Made by a program: the position numbers and the translations under genes. From Halichondria panicea (lineage: Eukaryota; Porifera; Demospongiae; Suberitida; Halichondriidae), in assembly GCF_963675165.1 (NCBI RefSeq), contig NC_087390.1, positions 3,424,001 to 3,488,000 of the forward strand: a DNA stretch of 64,000 nt. Direction: 5' to 3'. This document shows, piece after piece, positions 53,056 to 64,000 of this stretch. The notes beneath the pieces were generated by a model. The model had not been told where the DNA came from. It saw only the letters and a program-made list of their open reading frames with translations, and did not search any database. The first letter of the stretch is position 1, and the number at the start of each line of letters is the position of its first letter.

Positions 53056-56000
53056 TTACTTCCGAAAAACAGACTCATAATTGTTAATCATTATCTCAAC
53101 AATTCCATTCTGTACTGGCATTAGTATGGCCATTTCCATTGAGTCCATTTCTGCTCTCATTAATGTCGGTCCGAATACTATGGCTACATTGGAAGCCTGC
53201 ATCTTGTTGACATGTCCATGCTCCACCACTCTGTGAAGAGAGAATGATCAGTTACTGACAGTACAATCTACATAGTACGCAAGTAGAACGTAAACACTGG
53301 TTTGGTTTCCTGGATATTCACCCTACACATTATTACATGTACCCAATAATATTATTTTGTCCGTATCCATTGAACTCTAAATCTGAAAACTATACATTCA
53401 GTATTCCAATATACAAACTTGGTATACTGAATACACATAATTATTGGAGATTACGCCCACCCTAATTGCATGCTACAAAGCAGCTACAGGTGGAATGGAC
53501 TTAGCCCTACGGTATACGCATCACACTATTATTTTGTGAGAATGAAACTACGTGTACAATGTAAGGCTAGGGGAAAATACAACAAGGAAATTGAAATACA
53601 GTGTACATGTACATGTAGGTTCACAACGTACGGTAAGTTTTATGAACTACATGTACATGTATAGCAGTAAGTGGCTCTGCAGATACATGTTAAAATTATA
53701 TGTCTTGGTTACAATCATGTACCAAAACAACTGCCCCTACTTTTTAAAGTGTTGTATCAGTGCCTTTAGTGTGCAGTAGTTGGGTTTTGGTAAGTCCATC
53801 ACTCTTGCTACAATATTCTGTACTCGCTCTGCTTGAGACGATGCTCCTGGATAAAGACAAGTTGTGAGAATGAAGTAAAATTGCTTACATGCAGCCCTAC
53901 ATGTATATACATGTCACAGAGTGGCAGTGCAACCGAAAATGTTCAAAGGGTGGCTTAAACTACAAGGGTTCATAATATTGGTCAAAATAATAACAGTAAA
54001 CCATAAACTGTGGTGCACATTATACGCTCACAATGGAAGCACATAATACACTAAACGTACTTGCAGAGTCTATGAAGCTCCTGAACATTCTGAAGGGAAT
54101 GATAGGATCAGGCAACTCTCTGAGATAGAGTTTGAGACACCCGGTCACAATGTTTATGTCAGCCCACTCCTGATCGTCCAGGTGGATGAGATTGTCCTCT
54201 CCTGGTGAGGGGCCACAGTGACAGTGTTTAGCATAATTACTACAGTGGTACGTGTACTTAATTCTAATAAACGCACATCACTATCATAATCTTTTGGATA
54301 GAACATACTTGTGAGCATTGTACATGTACGTACAATTTCATATATTTGACAGTAACATTCATACACACTGACAAACAATAAGTTGAGACCGACGAATGCA
54401 CTGTCCATGTACATGTTTCGAGTACAGGCTTGTTGCAGATACTGATCATACTTATTAATACATGTGCGTACTTGTACTTGCTAACACTATTATATAAACT
54501 CATGACCATACCTTGATCGACTTGGTATCTGAGTTTGGTGACCGAGGCAGCGTTCCCGGAGAGTCTGTATATACCGACAACATCAAGGCCCTCCTTTTCA
54601 ATGTGCTCCATGAACCGGACCAGGAACCGTGGGACATTGCTCCCCTCTCGCTCACACAGCGTCTCCAGCTCACATCCAAACACTGGGTCTGTGGTTTAAA
54701 TTAGTATTTAAATTATTCTGGAAAACTACGATACACAGTTTCAGATTACGGAGTGTCTGTCTAATAACTAGTCGATCATACACATGTACGAGTATGTGTG
54801 TACTAAAACAAAGGGCAATTAATTATACCACTCAACAAGGGGGTAGGTACATGTAGGATATTCATCACTGCCCTGGCTTAGTTTAAATGTACTCGGCTAC
54901 CATCTGAGTGGTTTGCTTACCCTCGAGAATTCCTTTCTTTCTGAGCTGTTCAGCATGTGGCCTCTTGGCCATCAGTTTCTTTAGCCGCGTGCGCACACGA
55001 ACTACACAGAAATGAGAAGCCAAGTCAAGCACATCCTTTTAACGTGTGACTCACAAGCAGTACAGTGCATGGTTCATGCACACTATAGGTAATAAAAAAT
55101 GAAGCACACAATATTACCATGGCATACGCAATATACATGACTTGTACATCTACAGTGCTCATCACATACACATGTACATGACTGTACTCTGTACCTGATT
55201 TGTCTTCTGGGGTAATATCATCCATGAACATTGGGTCATTCTCATCATCAACAAGCTCTTCTGCAAATGGTGTACGTGTGCTCTTAAAGGAGTTGTGTAC
55301 CAGGAAGTGAAGGTAAAGTAGTGATACTGAATCCCTAATTGTTGTGTACAACTAAAACCACAGTCCGTACATGTACATGTATACGTAAGCAATGTGACCT
55401 GGTCTCGAATAAGGGCCAGATCAAGTCTGAAACACAATTTGACCAAATACATGTATACTAGCTGAATGTGTACATACATGTACATGTACATTACACATAA
55501 AGTGTACAGATTACATGTATATATACCGCATTAGCAGGTATATTTTGATGGTATAAACTTCGCAGAATGACCGTTAGAAACGGATTTAACGTTTGCGGAA
55601 TAGCAGCCTTTCTGCAGCATAGCAGCCTTTCTGCAGCATGCAATATTAAATTCGTGAGTATAAATTTTCGTAGTACATGCTTGATCAGCGAAAACCGTGA
55701 ACATTAATTTTATACCCTTGAAATATCTGTACACACTATACGGTACATACAGACACTCTACGTATATACCCACCTGCATTACTGGTGGACCTGCCTAAAG
55801 CTCTTCTGCCCTTCTTGAGTTTGGGAGAGTGCTCCCCGTCGTCCTCTGGCAGGGAGTCCTTGAACCGCTCAGGATGATCTTTGTACTCCTGATTCTGAGG
55901 GGTGGTGAGTGACCAACAGATAGTTAGAATATAGCACAGTATAAATGCAATTCTAAGCTGATCAAAGATTACCCTTAGTGTGAACATCTTTTATACACAA

Positions 56001-59000
56001 AATGAAGCTCTTCCGATATAAATTAAATACAGTGGCAGATGTTGATGTAATGTACACTGCACTAAAAGGGCCCCTGGGTCTAGTGCTCACAGTTAAAAAA
56101 CACAAATCTGTAAAGTATACAAGCACACAGGTACTTACAGTACTGTCTATGGTGGCTTGGATGGTAGTGTACCAGTTGTTCATGATGGGCATAGAGTCGG
56201 CTTGTAGCAAGAACTGCTCTCCAAACGGTGAGCTCACCTACATGTGTATATATAAGTACGGGGTGTGGGGCATGTATAACGACTGTTAAGACAACGTTCA
56301 GAGAAGAGAACAGAGCAATTACTTTCCACGAATAGCAGCATGAAACACGCACCTACATGTACACGTAAAGACAGTATGTGCACGGATGTGCTGTACACAC
56401 AATGCTCGCTCAAGCTACTGCACATGCAGACTTATAATATACATGTAGATCTGGATAAGAATAACACCTCGACCCAGCTAGTGTGAAAGTACCTGAAAGG
56501 CATTCTTTTTCTTGTCTTTTTCCTTGGCGCAGGGGCGGATGGTAGCATGAAGGAGGGAGAATGTGGACAAGGGTTTTGCTCCTGATAACTCCCTGGACTT
56601 GTGGTCAGAATAGAACAACAACTCAGGGCTCTGTAGCATCACGTACAACTTCTGCCAATTGCTCTTACACCTGTGTGAGAATCAGCAAAACTTAGTGGTG
56701 TACAGTAAAAAAGATTATAATTACTGTTCCTCAATCTGCACTGTAAACAATGATTACTACTACATGTACATGTACATGTACGTACAACAACTGTAACAGT
56801 ATAGCATGCTGCACACACATGACACATGTAGGAGCAATACTTGCATACTAGAAAATGAAAGCATCGTCGCCAGGTTTCAGGATTTTGCAATATCAAGCGG
56901 GTGATCGACAAGGTGCAGGTAGGAAATTTACTTGCTCCAAGCAGGTGGAAATTACCCGCTAACCAGCACTGAAATAAACCCTGGGTGCAGGTTGCTGATA
57001 CCTCGGTGGAGTCGCCAAAGGTTTATGGCAATGAAGCTACTGCAGTACTATCAATACACACATGTACATGTACACTATTAAACAGTTATATACACTACAC
57101 CTGCAGAGAATGGGATCAACCATGGCTAAAAAGGATCCTGAAAGTTCAAAGTCCATAATTATTAATGGCTACAAACTAATGGCTTTGCAGCTCTTTTCTC
57201 ACTCTTAAGCGAGTTCTAGTGCAGAGCTAACTACTAAGTAGAATAGCTACGTTATAATATCAGATTTTGCTACGCAAGAGTCTGAAGAGTCTGCAACAGC
57301 CTTCAAAGTACATGTAAGCAAAACTAGCCATATTTGTAAATCCACCACAATTGCAATCCAAGAAAACGTGACTTAAAGCCTATAAAAACTCTTACTTGCA
57401 TTTCATTTATCAAGCAGCTGTAACAGTCTACACATACCGACAGACAGGCACACTAAAATATACACCTCGCTTGCGCATCCGTACACCTAGGCATACAAGC
57501 TACAGGTACAGCAAGTCCACACACATGATGAAATCATAGATAGAAGAAAGAAAGGTTTCGTTCTTCTATCTACATGTATGATGTAATTTGCTCACTTTTT
57601 TCCCTGTGAGTCATGCACCTTCTTTCTGTGTACATAGCCATGCTTGTTCTGTAAAACAAGAGTACAAAATCATTGAATTTGTGAATTTGCTACAACTTTT
57701 TACAAGGATAGACGTGTACCGTACGGGTAGAAAATTTCGAGGGTGTAAATTTTCGTGCAATTCAATATTCTGTCTTATTTGGAAAATTTCGTGGGTAGTA
57801 AATTTCGTGGAGTTAGGGTGTGTCACTATCTCGCATGCGTAAACAAAGCCTTTGCGGGTTTTAATTTTCGTGTTCTGCAGCCACCCACGAAAAACGCGAA
57901 ATTAAAAACACCTCGAAATTTTCTACCCGTAGGGTATGTATCCACTTGCAGCTACGTACTGTACATTGTTGTATCTCGACACTAATGCATGCATGCTCAC
58001 CATTGAGCCTGAGAGAGAGTTGGCAAACACTCCGAGATGAGAGGCTACTGGGAAAACAGGAGCTGGAGGCATCGGCTTGATCTCTTCCACAGGGGCACGA
58101 GGTTGATTCTGTGTAGTTAGGGAAGAGGATCATACTAGAGGATCATACTATACAGTATGTGTTGTTATAATTATTACTATACATGTACATGTATTCATGC
58201 ACTCCTGATGTACAGGTGTATGCTTCAAAGTCCACAGAAATTACCCAATAGTACACATTGTACCCATTTCTAGGGTTTGAACCTTTCCACAGCATCAGTT
58301 TTATAAACTCTGATTGCACGTACGCCAACAGGATGCATGATTGTAAAACTCACCTCTGGTTCCCCGGCGATAGGGGCTAGGGTGTCGTAAATGTTTTCCT
58401 GAGGGAAAGGGGCTCTAGTGGGTGTGGCATGAGCACTTTCAGTGACAGGAGCCTGGAAATGAGCAGGTACATACAATACTCCAGTAGAAACGCATCATTA
58501 TACAATATACAATCTAGAGAGGAGGGTACCCTGGTATCCCCCCTATAAGTCTGATGATGTTATCAAAAAGTAGGATTTTCTACGTCATTAAAAAAAGTAT
58601 CGTATGGTCCGAAACACACAAAAAACCCAAATTGCACCTACACTGTAAAATTTTTTCCGGCAAACAACCCCCAGACCCCCCTGAATTAAACGTTTCCCCC
58701 TCCAAGCTAAAAATCCTGTGTGAAACACTGACAGTGTACTGGTATGCAAATGTACACGTACAATATATATAAGAGAAGCAGTGTCACTAATTCATTCACC
58801 ATGCTAGCCCAGATTTGCTTCCCATAAACAAACTACGTGTAACACATGCAGTACCTTAGTCTAGTACTGCACAGTGCATGTACAGGTACAGGTACGTAGT
58901 CATGTGTACCCTAGCCTACCTCTGCCACAGCAGGCAGCTCCCCCACAGTGAGGGAGGGGTTAGTCATATTGTAGTAATAGAAGTTGCCTGCTCCATCGCT

Positions 59001-60349
59001 GGCTACTGACCACCTCTCACCAGTCCGGGAGTTGGTGTAAATGGGTGTACTTGTAATCGGGTTGATTTGACGAGTCCACCCACGAGGAGGACGCTTCTGT
59101 AGAGTGTAGGGAGAGGGGGGTGGTTATATACACATAATTGTACTAGCATTGAGGTAAGACAGATTTGGATTACAAACTCGTAGAACCTTGTACGGACTAT
59201 TACAGTAAGTCTGTTCTCAATACAAATATGCATGAATTTGATTACCATCCAATTAATGCATACACTGGATTGTCATACTTCAGTGCAAGAAAGGAGGAGT
59301 ACATGTAGGTAAGAGTGGTACTTCTGCTCTGAGTTTCCCAATGAGCAGCAGACAAGAAGCCTTTATAATACTGTAACAGTGTACAATTATAATAATTAAG
59401 TAACTATAATTTTATGGCTGCTACAAAATATACCCATCCCCAATATTTCCGCATTGCTTTCCTACACATTCTAACATACCGGTAGAATGTACTTGCATCA
59501 TGTGGGATGACAAGGCCTGGTATCATGCAGTTAATGGTACCAACAATTCCACTGAATTGGTAGTCAAGTTACACAGCTATATATTGTAATACAGGTGTTG
59601 TTGCCCAACAGAGCCTGTGTTGTAGACACAATAAACTGAAAACTAAGCCGGTTCTGATGGTGGATAAACACACTGGCTAAGGAATGTGGTTGTATGGGTT
59701 CACTAGATAAAACACAGGAAGTATTGTGAATACAACACGACTACTCGGGAGTTGATGAATAGTTGGCAATACAAGGCAGCACTGCTCGTCATTATTATAT
59801 GCGAGCATAAAATATTGTGTTTTTGGTCATTATAAGGCCACGAAAACATTATTATTTATGCAATTAATCTTATTTCCTCGATTTAACGCTGCAGTTCTAA
59901 TGGAGATTGTACAGGTCTCAAAAAAGGCCATTGTGCGATACAAACATTATGCGATATGGTAGGCACTCGTATAGTTTGTATCTAGCACTACAGTATTATC
60001 ATTATTATTTCATTATGCATAAATGAATAATGAGGTCTGATTCTGTTTACATATCAGTTTACATAAGGCTCGGTTCAATCATGTGTATACATAATTAATA
60101 ATAAACAGATACAGTGAACTTGTACACATTACTTATTATGCTTGTGAGATAATGACAGTGTGTACATACCTCCAACTGTGATTTGGTATTCTCTGCTGTG
60201 CTGTCAGCAGTCTCAGATGGGCGTGTCCATGAAGACTGACCCGTGGAGGTATTGTAATAGTAGAGGTGGCTACTGCTCGTCTTGTGCTCCGTCCAATCAG
60301 GTGGCAGGGAGGGTGACACCGGTGAGGAGCGCTCCTCCGTTCCGTTAGA
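53056..60349 (-). CDS. WW-PH-RhoGAP protein, ARHGAP12/15/27-like (5' end not found)
   Basis: Fourteen exons with matching phases: 60349-60170, 59096-58920, 58452-58354, 58108-58001, 57648-57596, 56670-56493, 56237-56139, 55894-55774, 55260-55195, 55001-54921, 54688-54512, 54201-54061, 53846-53741, 53230-53056; 586 residues in total. WW1 (LPPDWTEHKTSSSHLYYYN ... SSWTRP) is in the first exon, a degenerate WW-like module (GWTRQINP, YTNSRTGERW) in the second. A Pro-rich linker has ENIYDTL. The PH domain begins KHGYVHRKKVHD and ends NNWYTTIQATID (about residues 189-298). The RhoGAP domain (about 388-586) has VFGCELETL, the arginine-finger loop GIYRLSG, LKLYLRELPDPIIP and VAIVFGPTLM. It is expected to stimulate GTP hydrolysis by Rho-family GTPases at membranes. 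The first exon starts in phase 0 after a splice acceptor, so upstream exon(s), perhaps with an SH3 domain, are missing. Confidence 0.9.
55524..55745. repeat. TACCGTATAGCGGG-family MITE in a RhoGAP intron
   Basis: Left TACCGCATTAGCAGGTATAT, right ATCTGTACACACTATACGGTA region. The internal sequence matches 13791-13990 (GACCGTTAGAAA, CCTTTCTGCAGCATG, AGTACATGCTTGATCAGCGA). A 20-base segment (CAGCCTTTCTGCAGCAT) is repeated in tandem at about 55605-55638. Confidence 0.8.
56985..57495 (+). repeat. Dispersed repeat family R1, copy 4 (RhoGAP intron)
   Basis: Begins GATACCTCGGTGGAGTCGCC and ends near GCGCATCCGTACACCTAGGCAT. Shares AGTGCAGAGCTAACTACTAA and AAGAAAACGTGACTTAAAGCC with the others. Confidence 0.75.
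57717..57936. repeat. TACCGTA-type hairpin element in a RhoGAP intron
   Basis: TACCGTACGGGTAGAAAATT at the left and AATTTTCTACCCGTAGGGTA at the right, with near-perfect long arms (TTTCGAGGGTGTAAATTTTCG and its complement in altered form). Non-coding. Confidence 0.75.
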
Positions 60350-60350
60350 C

Positions 60351-60352
<2 letters not shown>

Positions 60353-60386
<34 letters not shown>

Positions 60387-60392
60387 GGGGGG
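60353..60392. repeat. (GT)n then G-run microsatellite at a splice acceptor
   Basis: On the minus strand it reads C-run, (CA)n, then CTCACAG/TCTAAC, so the tract forms the polypyrimidine-side context of the first visible RhoGAP exon. Length variation here could affect splicing. Confidence 0.8.
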
Positions 60393-60802
60393 GGGTATGG
60401 GAAACTGTTCACTAGGTACAGTGTACATGTACTGTGCAAGTTTATCGCGGCAAAGAACGTTCGGTTACTGTATGGGTGATTACACGGGCAACCAATTAAG
60501 AACAGCTGAAAGTGAAGACAACACACAGACTTCTTTGACTAACCTCAACTTCACAGCTGCAATACACAGTGAAGTAGCATTTAGAAACTGGTAGAGGCTA
60601 AATAAACAAGGAAGCCTCGTGTGCACACTACAAACTCTTTAATGCAAACTGTACAATGTCATACTGTTTGCACATAAGCAACTTCTTCACAGTAACCTAC
60701 TGTAGTTTGGGCCGAACATTTAACGAATTGCCAACAGCAACTCTTAAACCTAATCCTACAGCACTTACAAGTCAGGCATACACTTACAAGTCAGGCATAC
60801 AC
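60393..60802. other. Non-coding, presumed intron or upstream of the RhoGAP gene
   Basis: No exon recognised. ACACTTACAAGTCAGGCAT is directly duplicated at about 60763-60800. Confidence 0.4.
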
Positions 60803-61612
60803 TGTACATGTAAAGGTTACATGTACACACCAAGAATCAACTGCAAGTGGTTCAACAGCTTCAGAACATGGCCAACAAATGACTTATCACACTTTGGTTC
60901 AAAGAAAATAATGATTCCTAAGAAGCAGTATCATACATGCAAGCAAATTAACATACACATAAACACATGCACACAAACAAACACACACATACACACACTA
61001 CAGGATCAACTTGGTACGTGTCTGAGCAGTGAGCACACACAGACGACAAAATTAATGCATTGATGTACATGTACATGTATGCACTGCCTAAAGTGCCTAA
61101 AGTGCTTGACCACTAAATACCTGGGGATGAATACCATGTGTGAAAACAGACTATAAAACAACAGTTTATGGTGTGGGGGATACACAGTATGTAGGGTGTT
61201 TGTACATGTAAAGGTTACATGTACACACCAAGAATCAACTGCAAGTGGTTCAACAGCTTCAGAACATGGCCAACAAATGACTTATCACACTTTGGTTCAA
61301 AGAAAATAATGATTCCTAAGAAGCAGTATCATACATGCAAGCAAACACACACATAAACACATGCACACAAACAAACACACACATACACACACTACAGGTA
61401 CGTGTCTGAGCAGTGAGCACACACAGACAACAAAATTAATTATCAATAAAGCACATTGATGCAAATGATGTACATGTACATGTACATGTATGCACTGCCT
61501 AAAGTGCCTAAAGTGCTTGACCACTAAATACCTGGGGATGAATACCATGTGTGAAAACAGACTATAAAGCAACAGTTTATGGTGTGGGGGATACACAGAT
61601 GTAGGGTGTTTG
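60803..61612. repeat. Tandem duplication, two ~398-bp copies
   Basis: TGTACATGTAAAGGTTACAT starts at 60803 and at 61201; the following ~390 bases are nearly identical, including GAATCAACTGCAAGTGGTTC, CATACATGCAAGCAAA and CCACTAAATACCTGGGGATG. Small indels are confined to the CA-rich microsatellite and TGTACATG tracts. The low divergence implies a recent duplication. There is no conserved ORF of note. Confidence 0.9.
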
Positions 61613-64000
61613 TGATATCAATGGTGTATTAGTAATAATCAAGGGTAGGTGATGTACATGTATATCAGTGCCAGGAAGTACGGGCAGTTGCTCTAATTGG
61701 TTCATCATGACTGGTGCTGGCTACCAGCCATTGTTACTACATGTACATGTATGGCTCCCACATAGATGGCTATAAGGCTATAGATAACTAATATGAGCAA
61801 GGGACATACCACACACTGACAGACATTTAGTGTACATTTTGTGTACAAGTAATAATTGTCACAATAAACCTGTAGTCGAGTTCAACCATCCCAGTACAAA
61901 CAAACAGTCACTTAAATGTACTCGAAAATCCAATACATTTTAATTAGGCATGAATATAAATCACAGTGCAGTACATCGTAGGTGTTCCAGGTAATGAATA
62001 AAGTGGAATGGCATTGTGGGTTAAACCAGTACACCCACTTGTGGCCATTACAGAGCCTCAAGGTCCCCACACAGGAGATCTCACTGTTATCCATTGCACA
62101 TATTAGTTGACAGCCACAACAACAACTCTCCAGAGGAAATTAATACACAGAGAATTGCATACTGTAGCGTAACTATTATGCATCTACCATATTCACACAT
62201 ACGCAAATGCTAAAAAAATTATTGGCAACCTCTAAATGTTGAGGTACAGTACATGTACATGTACCTACAATTACACAAGCATGTACATGTACATACAGCA
62301 CAAGTAATTGCACTACGCACTAGTATTTTGCACATGAGAATATACATTCAAAAACCTGGCTCAACGTGAAATATAAGGTGTATCAACAGCAACCTGCCCA
62401 CTGCTTACAATTACATTCTGGTTAAAGGTATACAGACTTTTGGCAACAATGCAGGGAATTCTATCGCACATGTAAATTGGATCCTTGGGGGAGGTCAAGC
62501 TACATGTACATGTCATTGTAGGTGTAGATCGAGTGATAATTATTACAACAGCACAAGTGGTCCTACACTGTACGTACGCAAAATATATCAGCACATTTTT
62601 AAGTAGAGATGTAGAAATATAATGTAAAGAATATCCCCACTTACATATTAATGATTATATATGCATGGTGTTTACTAAGAATGAGAACTGTGTTTTGGCA
62701 ACTGAAAATAAGACAACATGTTGAATTTCCGCCTCCACAGTCAGCTAGTATAGCCTGACATTTAATAAGGATATCACATTACAGTGAGGACCATATTGAG
62801 CACAACCAAAGAACTAATACTACAAGCTGTTTGAAAGGGAACTTGTGACGTGTACAATGAACAGCCAAATACCACAACACATACCCTGTACAACACACTA
62901 CAAGTAACTAATTGTATTGTACGTACATTATAATTACATACAAATTATACAGAAAAGAAAAAATTGTGTAAGTATTTTTAGGTAAAAATAGGGGAAAATA
63001 CACTAGACAGAATGTCTATAATTATAATAATCAATGCACATGTTCAGCCATTACTTAAGTTACTTACAGTATACAAATGTAGTAGGAAAGCACTCTGGCA
63101 ACCAACTGTAAGCGTGCTACATATATTATTGTATAGTGTACAGTGTACATGTATGTACAAAATGTAGCTCAACCTTAAGACTATGGCCGAGCCATTACTG
63201 GAACACTGGAACTGAAAGGCCAACAAAAATAACATTTTATTGTGACAGCTGGTAAAAGATAAATCAACAACATAAGTGGAAAGCGAACCTTGACGGAATC
63301 AGTAGAGTGAAACCTGCTACAGAATTATGACCACTTGCATACAAAAGACAACCTTTGTTTTGAGACCACTCACTACTTGCTTCAACAATCCTATTGATTT
63401 GACCTCCCTACAGAGACAAACTTTCTATTGAGACTACTATTTTGCTGTTGGCCCATACAGACAGGTTTAATACACATTTAATTGTCTTACATCCAACATA
63501 AAAAGCACTGTAGCTACAGATACACAATCTGTGTTCGCAGTACAAAACATGGTTCCTACAAAAGAATTGTGATTGAAAGTACAACCCAATCTAAATTGAC
63601 AATACACATACGTATACATATCTAGAGGCACAATGTGCTGCCCACCCAGACAATACTGCCCACTTGGTAAACTAGGCCCTTTATGGGCATTATTGTAACG
63701 TTACAACAGCTGCAGAAAACAATATACTGGTAATTAAGGTTTGTGTATTCTGCTCGGTGATGAGTGTACGCACTGTATAGGCATCCACGTACATAATCGC
63801 ACTAGCTAGCAATGCTATTATCATCTTGATGTAGAGCATACCTGGCAATATGCAGCTATTTGTATCAATTAATACCAGGAGTACGTCGGTTGAATTCTAT
63901 GCATGACTGGCTAAAAAATAAATTACCAAAGATATCTACATAATTGTACCATTTTCAGCACTAAAAACAAACTTCAGCATAAACAACAATACACAGTATA
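61613..64000. other. No gene recognised at the right end
   Basis: AT-rich with many TGTACATGTACA tracts. An ORF on minus at 61912-62094 (starting MDNSEISCVGTLRLCNG) has no recognisable domain. The missing 5' exons of the RhoGAP gene would lie here or beyond the window. Confidence 0.45.

Noticed and set aside
60353-61400. CRISPR-like array from repeated CACACA and ACATGT units
   Set aside because: Simple repeats with no regular repeat-spacer pattern; eukaryotic context.
61912-62094. First exon of the RhoGAP gene (MDNSEISCVGTLRLCNG)
   Set aside because: No good donor in phase with 60349 and no SH3 or WW similarity; left unassigned.

Overview
The window reads as nuclear DNA of an early-branching animal, most likely a sponge (demosponge grade). 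The evidence is AT-rich sequence, short GT-AG introns, clearly metazoan genes (ZSWIM2-type E3 ligase, WW-PH-RhoGAP protein, Death-NACHT receptor), local expansion of membrane-protein paralogs, and many short inverted-repeat elements. The species cannot be fixed from this sequence alone. No rRNA, tRNA, CRISPR array or bacterial-style operon was recognised. No promoter motif could be supported.

Layout. (1) 1-3.4 kb: 3' part of an intronless gene for a large glycosylated beta-helix protein with a multi-pass membrane C-terminus. (2) 5-24 kb and 33-41 kb: a cluster of intronless SLC15/POT-like transporter genes. Five are intact (A 5.1-6.6, D 15.9-17.5, E 20.6-22.2 and G 39.7-41.3 on minus; F 34.3-35.9 on plus). 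Two are recognisable recent pseudogenes (B 7.5-8.7, C 10.4-12.0) and there are several decayed fragments. Two sequence groups exist: group I (A, B, F, G) and group II (C, D, E). The group II part is a three-unit tandem duplication in which each unit carries a gene plus decayed transporter debris. (3) 27.07-31.27 kb, plus strand: an NLR-type innate immune receptor gene inserted between the halves of the transporter cluster. Its exons join in frame as transmembrane exon, then hydrophobic leader with a 2A-like ribosome-skipping motif, then Death domain, then NACHT ATPase, then an LRR-like tail broken by two frameshifts. (4) 37.5-38.4 kb: an intronless gene of uncertain function, possibly HEPN-like. 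(5) 43.2-60.3 kb, minus strand: three multi-exon genes reconstructed exon by exon with consistent splice phases: ZSWIM2 (7 exons, 685 aa), a probable ciliary/sperm microtubule inner protein (7 exons, 422 aa), and a WW-PH-RhoGAP protein of ARHGAP12/15/27 type (14 exons seen, 5' end not found). (6) 60.4-64 kb: no gene recognised; simple repeats and a tandem duplication.

The most interesting item is the NLR locus. A 2A-like motif directly after a hydrophobic leader and directly before the Death domain matches the 2A signal-sequence arrangement known from sea urchin NLR proteins. Here an upstream transmembrane exon splices in frame onto it, so one mRNA could give a membrane protein and a separate NLR. 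The transporter cluster also shows strong signs of gene conversion in the cytosolic-loop coding segment. Many inverted-repeat elements have readable target-site duplications (7, 9 and 5 bp), one with an empty site in the paralogous unit and one nested in another element.
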